Source: CAWFSE01 sp963697565
GTDB taxonomy: Bacteria; Actinomycetota; Actinomycetes; CAVWCF01
Assembly (NCBI GenBank): GCA_963697565.1
Contig: CAVOOM010000007.1
Coordinates: forward strand, 372,001 to 436,000
Direction of reading: 5' to 3'
DNA length: 64,000 nt
A program made the translations under genes and the position numbers. Shown here piece after piece: positions 27,545-35,524 of this stretch; the first letter of the stretch is position 1, and every line of letters begins with the position of its first letter. A model generated the notes under the pieces. That model did no database searches, was not told the DNA's origin, and saw only the letters and a program-made list of their open reading frames with translations.

Positions 27545-27820
27545 TCAGCCGTTGCCGGTGCCCTTGAGCAGCCGCCCGCCCCAGATGCCGGAGGCGCCGA
27601 TCTCTCGGCCGAGCTCGCTGCAGTCGCGGGCCACCGCGCACCCGGCGCAGATCGCCAGGGCGATCCGGCGGCGCCGGGAACCCGCGTGGAACCACAGGTC
27701 GGGGTCGCGCCCGGCGCACGCCGCGTGCTGAAGCCAGTCACGGGCCTCGTCGGCCGCCTCGCCCGCAGGTGCGCGCCCGACGGCGCGAGAGGTCTCGGGG
27801 GTATGCGTTTCGGCCGCCAC
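27545..27820 (-). CDS. WhiB-family redox-sensing regulator
   Basis: 91 residues. The four cluster cysteines are Cys35 in HAACAGRDPDLWF and the CAGCAVARDC group (Cys-x2-Cys-x5-Cys). The GIWGGRLL turn and basic tail follow. Wbl proteins bind a 4Fe-4S cluster that senses O2 or NO and act with the housekeeping sigma factor. The subclass cannot be assigned from sequence reading alone. The gene appears monocistronic. Confidence 0.93.
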   Translation of the reverse strand: MAAETHTPETSRAVGRAPAGEAADEARDWLQHAACAGRDPDLWFHAGSRRRRIALAICAGCAVARDCSELGREIGASGIWGGRLLKGTGNG

Positions 27821-27928
27821 TGCGCTGCTCCCGCGTCTGCGCGTCCCCGATCGGGACGTCCTTGGCAGGGGTGTTCCCCGCCGTCGGCTGATCCAAACCC
27901 CAGAGCAGCGCGTCCGGGCCGTTGGCGC

Positions 27929-28312
27929 TCAGTCGATCACGACCCGATGCTCACCTGAGCCCAGCCAGAGCAGCACGGCCGACCGCGACAGGGTCCGGTG
28001 GCCGCAGGCGCACCACGCGGGCAAGGCATCGTCGACGGCCGCCCCCCGTCCTTCGGCGATCAGGTCGAACCAGCGGTGCGGTCGCTGGTCGCCGTGGGGC
28101 TCTGCCGGGCGGTCGTACGCGCCGTGCGAACGGGCCGGTACTGGCGCCACGTACACCGGGCCGGCATCGGTGGCGTAGACCGTCGCGACGTGGTGGCCTC
28201 GGGCGCACTGCACGCTGAGCCGGACATCGTCGTGACCGCCGCTGGGCAGCGTCGACCAGGCGGCTTCCGCGACCCTGCTGCGGTCCTCGTGGGTCATTCC
28301 CCTACTGGTCAT
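27929..28312 (-). CDS. Hypothetical protein with Cys/His pairs
   Basis: About 127 residues. ATG 28312 is directly behind GGAGGT; ATG 28297 is an alternative. Cys/His-containing segments LSVQCARGHHVATVYATDAG and LPAWCACGHRTLSRSAVLLW resemble zinc-ribbon halves. Between them is a hydrophilic DRPAEPHGDQRPHRWFDLIA. No known family is recognised. Confidence 0.6.
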   Translation of the reverse strand: MTSRGMTHEDRSRVAEAAWSTLPSGGHDDVRLSVQCARGHHVATVYATDAGPVYVAPVPARSHGAYDRPAEPHGDQRPHRWFDLIAEGRGAAVDDALPAWCACGHRTLSRSAVLLWLGSGEHRVVID

Positions 28313-28405
28313 ACCTCCATGGTGGCCGGTCGCGGCGCGCCGATGTAGGGCTGCAAGGCCCGATGCTTCGCCTCGTGCGGCATCCCGACTCCCGTGCACG
28401 CGAAA

Positions 28406-28436
28406 GCCCGGCCGCCTTCTCGGGGGACGGCCGGGC
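28406..28436 (-). terminator. Hairpin terminator
   Basis: Nine-base-pair G/C stem (GCCCGGCCG and its complement) with a 13-base loop. On the minus strand it is followed by a short T-run (CTTTCG). It lies downstream of the small gene at 28492-28737. Confidence 0.6.
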
Positions 28437-28491
28437 CTCCGCGGTTCGAGGTGCTAGCGAAGCTGCGAGCCCGATGCAGCGGTGCTCGCGT

Positions 28492-28737
28492 TCACTCCAG
28501 CGCCCCGACGAGAACGGCCTCCTCCAAGACCATTCGGTACTGCTTCTCCGCCATTGGCACCCCCCGGCCACCGCCGGTGCCGATGACGGCGAGGCGCTCA
28601 GGATGCTCGACGAAGGCCTGCGCCAGGTCGTACGGGATCGTGAACGGCTCGTCGTGCGCGCCGGCGCCGGACAGCTGGTCGAAGAAGTGGTCCGCCAGGG
28701 CCTGGCAGACCGCCAGCCGCTGCTGCAGTGTCGCCAT
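28492..28737 (-). CDS. Hypothetical protein (81 aa)
   Basis: ATG 28737 is preceded at seven bases by GGGGAGA. It opens MATLQQRLAVCQALADHFFD and continues with PFTIPYDLAQAFVEHPERLA and a Gly-rich stretch before KQYRMVLEEAVLVGALE. Soluble and mostly helical. No family recognised. A hairpin terminator follows. Confidence 0.65.
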   Translation of the reverse strand: MATLQQRLAVCQALADHFFDQLSGAGAHDEPFTIPYDLAQAFVEHPERLAVIGTGGGRGVPMAEKQYRMVLEEAVLVGALE

Positions 28738-28883
28738 GGCCGGTCTCCCCACGTCCGTCTGCCTCGATGCCGGGGACGCTAGGCCGACAGACCGCCTCGG
28801 CATAGGGCCGTTCGTCCCGCGCTCATCGCGTGGGGACCTGGTGAACGACCATAACGGTCAACCAGCGCCACGGGCTGCCGCGC

Positions 28884-29165
28884 TCAACCGCGCACGAGGG
28901 AGACCAACACCCAGGCGAGGACCGCCGCGCCCAGGATCCGGCGGAACGGATTGACCCCGCGCAGCAGCTCGTCCGCCGCCCACACCACGAGCGCGACCGT
29001 GGCCGCGTACCCGGCGAGGGTGGAGACCTGGCCCGACGTCACGGCTGCCAGCAAGGTGGCGACCAGCCAGACAATGAGCGGGAGGTTGGGGAACTGACCG
29101 ATCACGATCTTGCCGGTCGCCCGGTCGCGGAACAGCCAGTCCGAGACCCGCGCGATCTCGCTCAC
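28884..29165 (-). CDS. Hypothetical membrane protein (93 aa)
   Basis: Starts MSEIARVSDWLFRDRATGKI, a soluble N-terminus, then hydrophobic stretches LPLIVWLVATLLAAVTSG, LAGYAATVALVVWAADELL and ILGAAVLAWVLVSLVRG. Two to three membrane helices. It resembles small conserved actinobacterial membrane proteins but I cannot name a function. Confidence 0.7.
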   Translation of the reverse strand: MSEIARVSDWLFRDRATGKIVIGQFPNLPLIVWLVATLLAAVTSGQVSTLAGYAATVALVVWAADELLRGVNPFRRILGAAVLAWVLVSLVRG

Positions 29166-29225
29166 CCCGCCATTGTCACCCGCCCCCGGCGCCCCGGCAG
29201 CACGGCAGCACGGCAGCAGGACGGG

Positions 29226-29612
29226 TCACAGACCGCCGGTGAGGATGCCGGCCAGCGCGAGGCCCACGCCCATCAGCAGGTTGAGCCAGAACGCCACCAG
29301 TGCCGGCGGGCCGGCTCCGAGGGCGCGGGCCTTGGCGGCGAGCCCCACGCCGACCCAGCTCGGCACCGCGACCACGAGGAAGTACGCCGCGTTGGCGAAC
29401 CACTCGGCGGTGCCCTGGTCGGCGAAGTTCTCACCCTGGCCGGGCTCGAAGTCGAACAGGCCGGTCACCAGGTAGCCCGCGGCGAACATCACCACGAGCC
29501 AAACGAGGTAGCCCAGGGGAGCCATGAACGCGGCGAGCGTCCACCCGCGTCCGGGGTGAGGGCTGACGTCCACGGGAGGCTGGGCGGTCGGCGGAACCGT
29601 AGGGACTGTCAT
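29226..29612 (-). CDS. Hypothetical membrane protein (about 128 aa)
   Basis: ATG 29612. A proline-rich cytoplasmic leader (TVPTVPPTAQPPVDVSP) precedes four hydrophobic segments, among them FMAPLGYLVWLVVMFAAGYL and ALVAFWLNLLMGVGLALAGI. No family recognised. It is in a run of small minus-strand genes with the SRPBCC gene upstream. Confidence 0.65.
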   Translation of the reverse strand: MTVPTVPPTAQPPVDVSPHPGRGWTLAAFMAPLGYLVWLVVMFAAGYLVTGLFDFEPGQGENFADQGTAEWFANAAYFLVVAVPSWVGVGLAAKARALGAGPPALVAFWLNLLMGVGLALAGILTGGL

Positions 29613-29745
29613 GAGTACCACCCCTTTGCCGCCCCCAGTCTCGCGCGTGGCCTCGACTGGCGGCAGAGTCCTCCGGCCCGTCACGCTCCGTGGGAGGACG
29701 GGTGTTGGTGGTGCGGGCCGCCGCTATCGGTACGGGTCTTCTCCG

Positions 29746-30195
29746 TCAGACCTCGATCGCCTTCTTCATGTTGTCCAGCACGAGGTCGAGGTCGCGGTCA
29801 CCGTCCCATGAGACCCGGTCAATCAGCTCGCCCACCAGCGGCACCTTGCTGGACCACCCGAAGGCCAGGGACAGCGTGGTGCCGGTTGGTTCGGCGGGCT
29901 CGAAGGTGTAGGTCCACACCCCGCCGGCGGATGCGTGGTCCACGATGCGCTCGTTCGGGATGTACTCCTCCCGGGTCAGCACCCACTCCATGTAGAACAG
30001 CAGGAAGATCCGGCCCATCATCTTGAAGGTCGACCCGACCCCCTCCGGGGTGAGCGTCACCTCGCCCAGCGCCATATGGCTGCGATCCCGCTCGGGGAAC
30101 GACTCAAAGAAGTGGTGGGGGTCCTTCACGTAGTCGAAGACCGTCTCCACCGGTGCGTCAATGTGCACGCTGCGCGTGTGCAGTGTCGTGGTCAT
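29746..30195 (-). CDS. SRPBCC-family (START/Bet v1-like) protein
   Basis: 149 residues with the fold's typical opening: VHIDAPVETVFDYVKDPHHF, then GVGSTFKMMGRIF and a C-terminal helix DRDLDLVLDNMKKAIEV. A strong AAAGGAGG precedes the ATG. Such proteins bind hydrophobic ligands or act as polyketide cyclase-like enzymes; the ligand here is unknown. Confidence 0.88.
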   Translation of the reverse strand: MTTTLHTRSVHIDAPVETVFDYVKDPHHFFESFPERDRSHMALGEVTLTPEGVGSTFKMMGRIFLLFYMEWVLTREEYIPNERIVDHASAGGVWTYTFEPAEPTGTTLSLAFGWSSKVPLVGELIDRVSWDGDRDLDLVLDNMKKAIEV

Positions 30196-30360
30196 CGCGC
30201 CGGGCCTCCTTTCGGCTGAGACCCGCCCGGCCGCTCCTTGCGGCCTGCTGCACCTGCGGCATCGCTGCCTCAGGCTCCCTCAACCCCAGTCTCTTGCCCG
30301 GGCTCCTCGCTCCACCAGCGTCCAAGGTCCCCGGTGAGGAGGCCCAGAACACCAGGGAAT

Positions 30361-30391
30361 GCGGCCGGGGCGCTGCGCTCCCCGAGGCCGC
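30361..30391 (-). terminator. Hairpin terminator overlapping a stop codon
   Basis: GCGGCC-GGGG arms pair with CCCC-GGCCGC around a 9-base loop with a 2-base bulge. It begins in the stop codon of the minus-strand gene at 30391-31041, and ATTCCC follows on that strand. Confidence 0.5.
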
Positions 30392-31041
30392 TACTCCCCG
30401 GCGGGGAGGTCGCGGCTCACATCGGCCGAGACGTTGTTCAGACATGCCCGGCAGCGGTCGGCCCCGGCGGGCATGCCGGTCCATTCCACGCGGAGGTGGG
30501 GCGAACCGCTGAACACGTACTCCTCGTAGTCGCAACCGACTCCGGCGACCTCCGGGACGCCGAGGAATCGGAAGGCGTCCCAGCGGTAGCAGCGGCTGAC
30601 CTCGATGGTGACCCGGTCCGGCGTCCGTTCGGCCAGGGTCCACTCATTGGCCGGGGGCGGGGTGAGCCCAAGCCAGTTCGGCCGCAGACTGCGCAGGAAC
30701 AGACGCCGCCCGAGGCCGGCGCGGAAAAGCAGGGTGAAGGCGGCGCGCTCGTGCTCTCCGGTGGCCAGGAACGCATCGTGGACAGCGTCGATGGCCTCTG
30801 ACTCCCTCCAGCCCCGCTCCCGCAGCGCCGTGTAGAGCGACGCAACGGGCAGCACGAAGAGGACGAGGTAGAACTGGTTCGGCACCTGGTCCGGCCATGG
30901 TGCCCGGCAGGCGAATCGGTCGTAGAAGGCGCAGCTGTTCTCAAGGAGCCTGGATTCGTCGGAGTCCATGGCGCGCACGCACGAGCCCAGCGAGGACCTG
31001 CCCATCCGCAGCAGCGGCCCCCGAGTGCTGATCCCCAGCAT
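30391..31041 (-). CDS. ATC-hydrolase-like (L-2-amino-thiazoline-4-carboxylate hydrolase family) protein
   Basis: 216 residues; ATG 31041 is preceded by GGGAGGAG. The N-terminal half is helical (AIDAVHDAFLATGEHERAAF); the C-terminal half has RVTIEVSRCYRWDAFRFLGV, PEVAGVGCDYEEYVF and ADRCRACLNNV. The pattern of conserved cysteines with a G-x-P-E-x-(10)-C-x-(1-3)-D/E stretch fits the ATC_hydrolase family, which includes an enzyme of L-cysteine formation in Pseudomonas, but most members have unknown roles. The assignment is tentative. Confidence 0.55.
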   Translation of the reverse strand: MLGISTRGPLLRMGRSSLGSCVRAMDSDESRLLENSCAFYDRFACRAPWPDQVPNQFYLVLFVLPVASLYTALRERGWRESEAIDAVHDAFLATGEHERAAFTLLFRAGLGRRLFLRSLRPNWLGLTPPPANEWTLAERTPDRVTIEVSRCYRWDAFRFLGVPEVAGVGCDYEEYVFSGSPHLRVEWTGMPAGADRCRACLNNVSADVSRDLPAGE

Positions 31042-31119
31042 CAGTCCCCACTCCTCCCGGAGGTCCTCTTCAGCTCACGGCACCGCACCAGCTGACATCA
31101 ATCTCCATGGGCGCAACAG

Positions 31120-31281
31120 CTAGCCGCCCCAGCCGAACTGGCGGGCGAACGCGGAGAACATCACCATCGGGCCCCAGAGCAGCAGGGCGGCGACCCCGCA
31201 CCACAGCCACGCCATCCTCAGGTCGTGGCTGATCGAGGATTCGACTGGGGAAACCGTCGTGGCCATCGGCGTTGTGCTCAT
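31120..31281 (-). CDS. Small membrane protein (53 aa)
   Basis: ATG 31281 with AAAAGGTGG upstream; stop TAG at 31120. The peptide opens MSTTPMATTVSPVESSISHD, then one hydrophobic helix (AWLWCGVAALLLWGPMVMF) and ends RQFGWGG. Good ribosome site and coherent topology argue that it is real. No family recognised. It is upstream of, and on the same strand as, the ATC-hydrolase-like gene. Confidence 0.6.
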   Translation of the reverse strand: MSTTPMATTVSPVESSISHDLRMAWLWCGVAALLLWGPMVMFSAFARQFGWGG

Positions 31282-31891
31282 GACGCCCACCTTTTCGGCG
31301 GGGACCCACCCGTCACCTTCAGGATGCTCCCCGGCCGCGCCCGTCGGCAGGGCCGCTAGTCACCCGCACGCCCGTACGCCCCAGGGCACCCTCCGGGGAC
31401 GACCCCCGGCTGCTGCTCGGCGCACGCAGCTGACCGCTCGATGAACGCGAGCACCTCGGCGCGCACGTACCTGCGGTGCCCGCCGAGGGTGCGGATCGAC
31501 GGGCGGTGGACGCTTCTCGCTCGGCGGCATTGGGCGGCCCCCGCCGCGGAACTGGATGGCGATCGACGCAGCGGGGGCCGTTCCCCACCTGAATCGTCGC
31601 CCGGGCACCCGGCCTGTAGCGGCGAAGGTCACCCGCGACCCGACCGTCACCCCGTGCCGACCTCATACCGGGAGCTCGAAGAGCCCGCCCCCGTACTCCT
31701 CCGCGACCGCGGACGGAAGACCCCGGCGCGGCTGCTGGCGTAACGGCGCGACACGGGCGAGTGGCGTGCGTGCGTGAACTGGTCGACCTGGGCCGGCCTC
31801 AACCACCTGGGCTGGTTTGGCGCGGGTGAAGAGCACGCGGCGCAGCGCGCACGCGACCCGCGAGGAACTGCCCCGCGCCTACAGTCGAGGC
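31282..31891. other. Gene-poor interval with a degenerate HTH remnant
   Basis: 610 bases with no convincing intact gene on either strand. Open frames here have no ribosome sites and the skewed composition of shadow frames. The only recognisable content is the BldC/excisionase-like fragment at 31356-31499 and, at 31404-31451, one copy of a 48-base repeat. A TACAGT sequence at 31880-31885 may be the -10 element of the gene at 31892. Confidence 0.6.
31356..31499 (-). pseudogene. C-terminal remnant of a BldC/excisionase-like HTH protein
   Basis: An uninterrupted 47-codon reading starts SIRTLGGHRRYVRAEVLAFI and ends at a TAG. SIRTLGGHRRY is the wing/second-helix signature of BldC and of excisionases in the MerR-like HTH superfamily. 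The N-terminal HTH (normally LTPAEVA and onward) is absent in all three upstream frames, and there is no start codon with a ribosome site. So this is a truncated remnant, likely of a mobile element or duplicated regulator. Confidence 0.6.
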
Positions 31892-32143
31892 ATGAACCTC
31901 AAGGGGTGGGAGAGCCTCATCCTGCTGCTCATCCTGTTGGTCCCGGCCCTCGTCATTGTCCTGGCGGTGGTTGCCGTCATTCGCCGCCGGAAGGTCGGGC
32001 GGGGTTCAGCGGCATGGGCCCCCACACGCGGCACGGCGCCAGGCTGGTACCCGGACCCGGACGGGCCGGCCTCGCTGCGATTCTGGGACGGCGCCGGCTG
32101 GACCGAGCTGCCGGGCGAGGAACCCCCTCCCGACGCAGGGTAG
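31892..32143 (+). CDS. DUF2510 single-helix membrane protein
   Basis: 83 residues. An N-terminal membrane helix (SLILLLILLVPALVIVLAVV) is followed by a basic stop (RRRKVGRG) and a C-terminal DUF2510 motif, APGWYPDPDGPASLRFWDGA then GWTELPG. DUF2510 is a short tryptophan motif common in actinobacterial membrane proteins; function unknown. TACAGT lies six bases before the ATG, so the transcript could be almost leaderless. Confidence 0.75.
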   Translation: MNLKGWESLILLLILLVPALVIVLAVVAVIRRRKVGRGSAAWAPTRGTAPGWYPDPDGPASLRFWDGAGWTELPGEEPPPDAG

Positions 32144-32151
32144 GAACGGCC

Positions 32152-32199
32152 GCCCGGCTACCGCTCGGCATACGCAGCAGATCGCTCGATGCACGTGAG
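32152..32199 (-). repeat. Second copy of the HTH-remnant repeat
   Basis: 48 bases that match 31404-31451 at 39 positions. It encodes LTCIERSAAYAER then a stop, against LAFIERSAACAEQQ in the first copy. It lies about 85 bases beyond the 3' end of tRNA-Pro. Neither copy belongs to a complete gene. Confidence 0.6.
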
Positions 32200-32233
32200 G
32201 GCAGTTGGCACACAGGTGGGCCTACCCAAGCCG

Positions 32234-32267
32234 AGAGGCCGCCTCCGCGGAAGCGGAAACGGCCTCT
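32234..32267 (-). terminator. Probable tRNA terminator hairpin
   Basis: An eight-base-pair stem (AGAGGCCG and its complement) with an 18-base loop, located 18 bases downstream of the tRNA-Pro 3' end on the minus strand. No U-tract. Confidence 0.45.
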
Positions 32268-32284
32268 GACCTGCGGCGATCCGG

Positions 32285-32358
<74 letters not shown>

Positions 32359-32421
32359 GAACCCGCTCTCGCGGGCAGGCTGAAGAGTACCCCAGCGCGA
32401 CGACGCCTCCACCGCGAGCGG

Positions 32422-33309
32422 TCAGGCGTCGGAAGCCCGCAAGACCCAGAGGTTGTCTCGGTCATCCTTGCGATCGTCGGCGACGGCGATGAGGCCGCCG
32501 GGCAGCAAGGCCAAGCCCTCCGGCTTGCCGATCCCCTTCGGCAGGTCGGCGAGCGGCTCGAGGAGCACCTCGTCGCCCACCGCGAGCGGGATCCGAAGGC
32601 GGCCGATCCGTCGGCTCTTGTCGGACAGCACCCAGACCCCTCCGGAACCGTCCAGCGCGAGATCGCTGAGATCGGCGAAGGCCTTCCTCGAGCCCTTCGG
32701 CAGCGGCCACCAGGCCAGTGCCACCAGTGAGGGGGGCTGCCCCTCCGGAGCGCCGACGGGCAGCGTGAAGGCCGCATCCGTGGCCAGCAGGGTCGCGCCC
32801 GACACCCCGAGCGGGTCCTCCCCCGCCGGACCGAACTCCACCAGTCCCGCAGGGTCCTTCTCCTTGGCGACGAGCAGGTGCCCGCGGGCCAGGAGAAGAA
32901 GCCCCTCAGACCGCGACGCGTCGCGCACGCGCCAGTGGCGGTCCAGCTCCGGCAGGGTGGCCGTGTCCAGCGATGCCCCGCCGACCGTGGCCCCGGCGGC
33001 CAGGTCGATGCCTCCCAGCAGAGACGTGCCCTCCGTCACCACCCAGGCGCGGCCCGCGCCGTCGACCGCGACGGCCTCGAGCTGGCGGAACCGCACCGCC
33101 GCATCGGGCCGGGCGCCCAGCTCGTCGGAGGTGACCACCCGCCACTCCCCGACCGCGCCGTCCGCCCCCACGTCGGCGGTGGCCAGCGACGCGTCGTTGT
33201 CGCCGACCGCCACGAGCAGCGCCCCGCCGGAACGGCGCAGGCAGGAGAGCCCGGACACCTCGGCCATGGGGATGCGGAGGCGATCGACGACCTCGAGTGC
33301 GGCTCCCAC
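32422..33309 (-). CDS. Beta-propeller-like protein of unknown function
   Basis: About 295 residues from GTG 33309; the start is weakly supported. Repeated motifs suggest a beta-propeller: LEAVAVDGAGRAWVVTEGTS, LSDLALDGSGGVWVLSDKSR and PEGLALLPGGLIAVADDRKD. There is no signal peptide or catalytic signature I can name. It follows der on the same strand with a 25-base gap and precedes tRNA-Pro. Confidence 0.75.
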   Translation of the reverse strand: MGAALEVVDRLRIPMAEVSGLSCLRRSGGALLVAVGDNDASLATADVGADGAVGEWRVVTSDELGARPDAAVRFRQLEAVAVDGAGRAWVVTEGTSLLGGIDLAAGATVGGASLDTATLPELDRHWRVRDASRSEGLLLLARGHLLVAKEKDPAGLVEFGPAGEDPLGVSGATLLATDAAFTLPVGAPEGQPPSLVALAWWPLPKGSRKAFADLSDLALDGSGGVWVLSDKSRRIGRLRIPLAVGDEVLLEPLADLPKGIGKPEGLALLPGGLIAVADDRKDDRDNLWVLRASDA

Positions 33310-33334
33310 AGGGACATAGTGCCGCCTCGGTGGC

Positions 33335-34717
33335 TCAGCGGCGCGGCTGGCCCTTCTCCCGCTCGCGCACCCGCACGTTGACCTGGACCGGCGTTCCGCG
33401 GAAGCCGAACTCCTCGCGCAGCCGCCGCTCGAGGAACCGCCGGTAGCCGGCCTCGAGGAAGCCGGTCGTGAAGAGCACGAACGTCGGCGGCCGGGTCGCG
33501 GCCTGGGTGGCGAAGAGGATCCGCGGCTGCTTGCCGCCGCGCACCGGGTGCGGGTGGGCGGCGACGACCTGGCCGAGGAACGCGTTGAGCCGGCTGGTCG
33601 GGATGCGGGTGTCCCAGCCGCCGAGCGCCTCGTCGAGCGCGCGGACCAGCCGGTCGACGTGCCAGCCGGTGCGGGCCGACACGTTGACCCTCGGTGCCCA
33701 GTCGACGTGCTGCAGGTCGAGCTCGATCTCGCGCTCGAGGAACGGCCGGCGGTCCTCGTCCACCAGGTCCCACTTGTTGAACGCGAGGACGAGCGCCCGG
33801 CCGGAGTCCAGCACCAGCTGGATGATCCGGGTGTCCTGCTCCGACAGCACGTCGCCGGAGTCGACGAGGACGACGGCGACCTCGGCCTTCTCCAGCGCCG
33901 CCTGGGTGCGCAGGGAGGCGTAGTACTCGTGGCCGCTGGCCTCATGGACCCGGCGGCGGATGCCGGCGGTGTCGACGAAGCGCCACTCGCGGCCGCCGAG
34001 CTCGATCACCTCGTCGACGGGGTCGACCGTGGTGCCGGCGACGCTGTCGACGACGACGCGGTCCTCGCCGGCGAGCCGGTTCAGCAGGCTGGACTTGCCG
34101 ACGTTGGGGCGGCCGAGCAGCGCCACCCGGCGCGGGCCGCCGGGCTCGTTGCCGAATCCGTGCTCGGGGGCCTCCGGCAGCGCGTCGAGGATCGCGTCGA
34201 GCAGATCGCCGCTGCCGCGCCCGTGCAGGGCGGAGACCGGGTAAGGCTGGCCTAGGCCGAGGCTCCACATGCCGGCGGCGTCGGACTCGGCCCGCAGGTC
34301 GTCGACCTTGTTGGCCGCGAGGACCACCGGCTTGCCCGCCCGGCGCAGGACCCGCACGACCGCCTCGTCGGTGTCGGTCGCGCCGACCGTGGCGTCGACG
34401 ACGAAGAGCACGGCGTCCGCGGCGTCGATCGCCATCTCGGCCTGGGCCGCGACCCGCGCGGCCATCCCCTTGGCGTCGGCCTCCCAGCCGCCGGTGTCGA
34501 CGACGGTGAACCGGCGGCCGGCCCAGTTGGCGTCGTACGGGACGCGGTCGCGCGTCACACCGGGCACGTCTTCGACCACGGCCTCGCGCCGGCCGAGGAT
34601 GCGGTTGACGAGGGTGGACTTGCCGACGTTGGGGCGACCGACGACGGCGAGCACCGGCAGCGGGCCCTCATCGGGGGCGGCCTCGTCGTCGAAGGGCGCG
34701 AGGGTGTCGTCGCTCAT
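33335..34717 (-). CDS. der: Ribosome biogenesis GTPase Der (EngA)
   Basis: 460 residues with the defining tandem GTPase domains. First G1 GRPNVGKSTLVNRI at about residues 27-40 with DTGGWE (G3) and NKVD (G4); second G1 GRPNVGKSSLLNRLAGEDRV at about residue 200 with DTAGIRRR and NKWD. A C-terminal KH-like domain ends in VREREKGQPRR. Der acts in 50S subunit assembly. ATG overlaps the cmk stop (ATGA). Confidence 0.97.
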   Translation of the reverse strand: MSDDTLAPFDDEAAPDEGPLPVLAVVGRPNVGKSTLVNRILGRREAVVEDVPGVTRDRVPYDANWAGRRFTVVDTGGWEADAKGMAARVAAQAEMAIDAADAVLFVVDATVGATDTDEAVVRVLRRAGKPVVLAANKVDDLRAESDAAGMWSLGLGQPYPVSALHGRGSGDLLDAILDALPEAPEHGFGNEPGGPRRVALLGRPNVGKSSLLNRLAGEDRVVVDSVAGTTVDPVDEVIELGGREWRFVDTAGIRRRVHEASGHEYYASLRTQAALEKAEVAVVLVDSGDVLSEQDTRIIQLVLDSGRALVLAFNKWDLVDEDRRPFLEREIELDLQHVDWAPRVNVSARTGWHVDRLVRALDEALGGWDTRIPTSRLNAFLGQVVAAHPHPVRGGKQPRILFATQAATRPPTFVLFTTGFLEAGYRRFLERRLREEFGFRGTPVQVNVRVREREKGQPRR

Positions 34718-35397
34718 CGAGGCGCCCCAGCCAGCGCCTGCTCGACCAACGCGCTGACCTGGGCCACGACCTCGGCCAGCCCGTGGTGGGTGGCGTCGAC
34801 GACGACCGCGTCCGGGGCCTGGGCCAGGGGCGAGGCCTCGCGGCCGCTGTCGTAGGCGTCGCGCGCCGCGAGCGCCTCGCGGGTGGCCTCGACGTCGTCG
34901 TGGTCCAACTCGGCGGTTCGCCGGGCAGCGCGCGCCTCGGGGTGGGCGTCGAGGAAGACCTTCAGGTCGGCGCCCGGGACGACGGTGGTGCCGATGTCGC
35001 GGCCCTCCACCACGATGCCGCCCGCGCCGATGGTCGCGCGCTGCAGGGCGACGAGGCCGGCGCGCACCTCCGGGAGGGCGCTGACGGGGCTCACCGCGGC
35101 CGTCACCAGGTCGCTGCGGATCGCCTCGGAGACGTCCTCGCCGTCGAGGGCGATCCCGGGGGCGTCGGGGTCGGTGGACGGTGTGATGCGGGCGGCGCTG
35201 CCAATGGCGGCGACCGCGACCGGGTCCGCGGGGTCCACACCGGCGCGCAGGACGGCCAGGGCGACCGCCCGGTACATCGAGCCGGTGTCGAGGTAGCGCA
35301 GACCGAAGCGGCGGGCGACCAGCCGGGACACGCTGGACTTGCCGGAGCCGGAGGGCCCGTCGACGGCGACCACGATCGTGCTCAGGTCGGCGGCCAT
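34714..35397 (-). CDS. cmk: Cytidylate kinase
   Basis: 227 residues from ATG 35397 (GAGAGGAG upstream). P-loop VAVDGPSGSGKSSVSRLVAR, then RYLDTGSMYRAVALA and VVEGRDIGTTVVPGADLKVF followed by DAHPEARAARR are diagnostic. Phosphorylates CMP/dCMP. Coupled to der, as Rv1712-Rv1713. An upstream ATG at 35412 lacks a good ribosome site. Confidence 0.97.
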   Translation of the reverse strand: MAADLSTIVVAVDGPSGSGKSSVSRLVARRFGLRYLDTGSMYRAVALAVLRAGVDPADPVAVAAIGSAARITPSTDPDAPGIALDGEDVSEAIRSDLVTAAVSPVSALPEVRAGLVALQRATIGAGGIVVEGRDIGTTVVPGADLKVFLDAHPEARAARRTAELDHDDVEATREALAARDAYDSGREASPLAQAPDAVVVDATHHGLAEVVAQVSALVEQALAGAPR

Positions 35398-35524
35398 CGG
35401 TGCTCCTCTCACAGGGGGCGACGCGGGGCTCGTCAGCCCGGCGGCGGAAGTGGGGTCGGCCGACGCTGCGCGCGGCCGTGCCTTGAGGGTACCCAGCAGC
35501 CGGGCCGGGCGATCAATCGCGCGG

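Noticed and set aside
31441..31743. A 100-codon plus-strand open frame in the gene-poor interval
   Set aside because: No ribosome site, no recognisable domain, and it is antisense to the HTH remnant; residue usage is that of a shadow frame.
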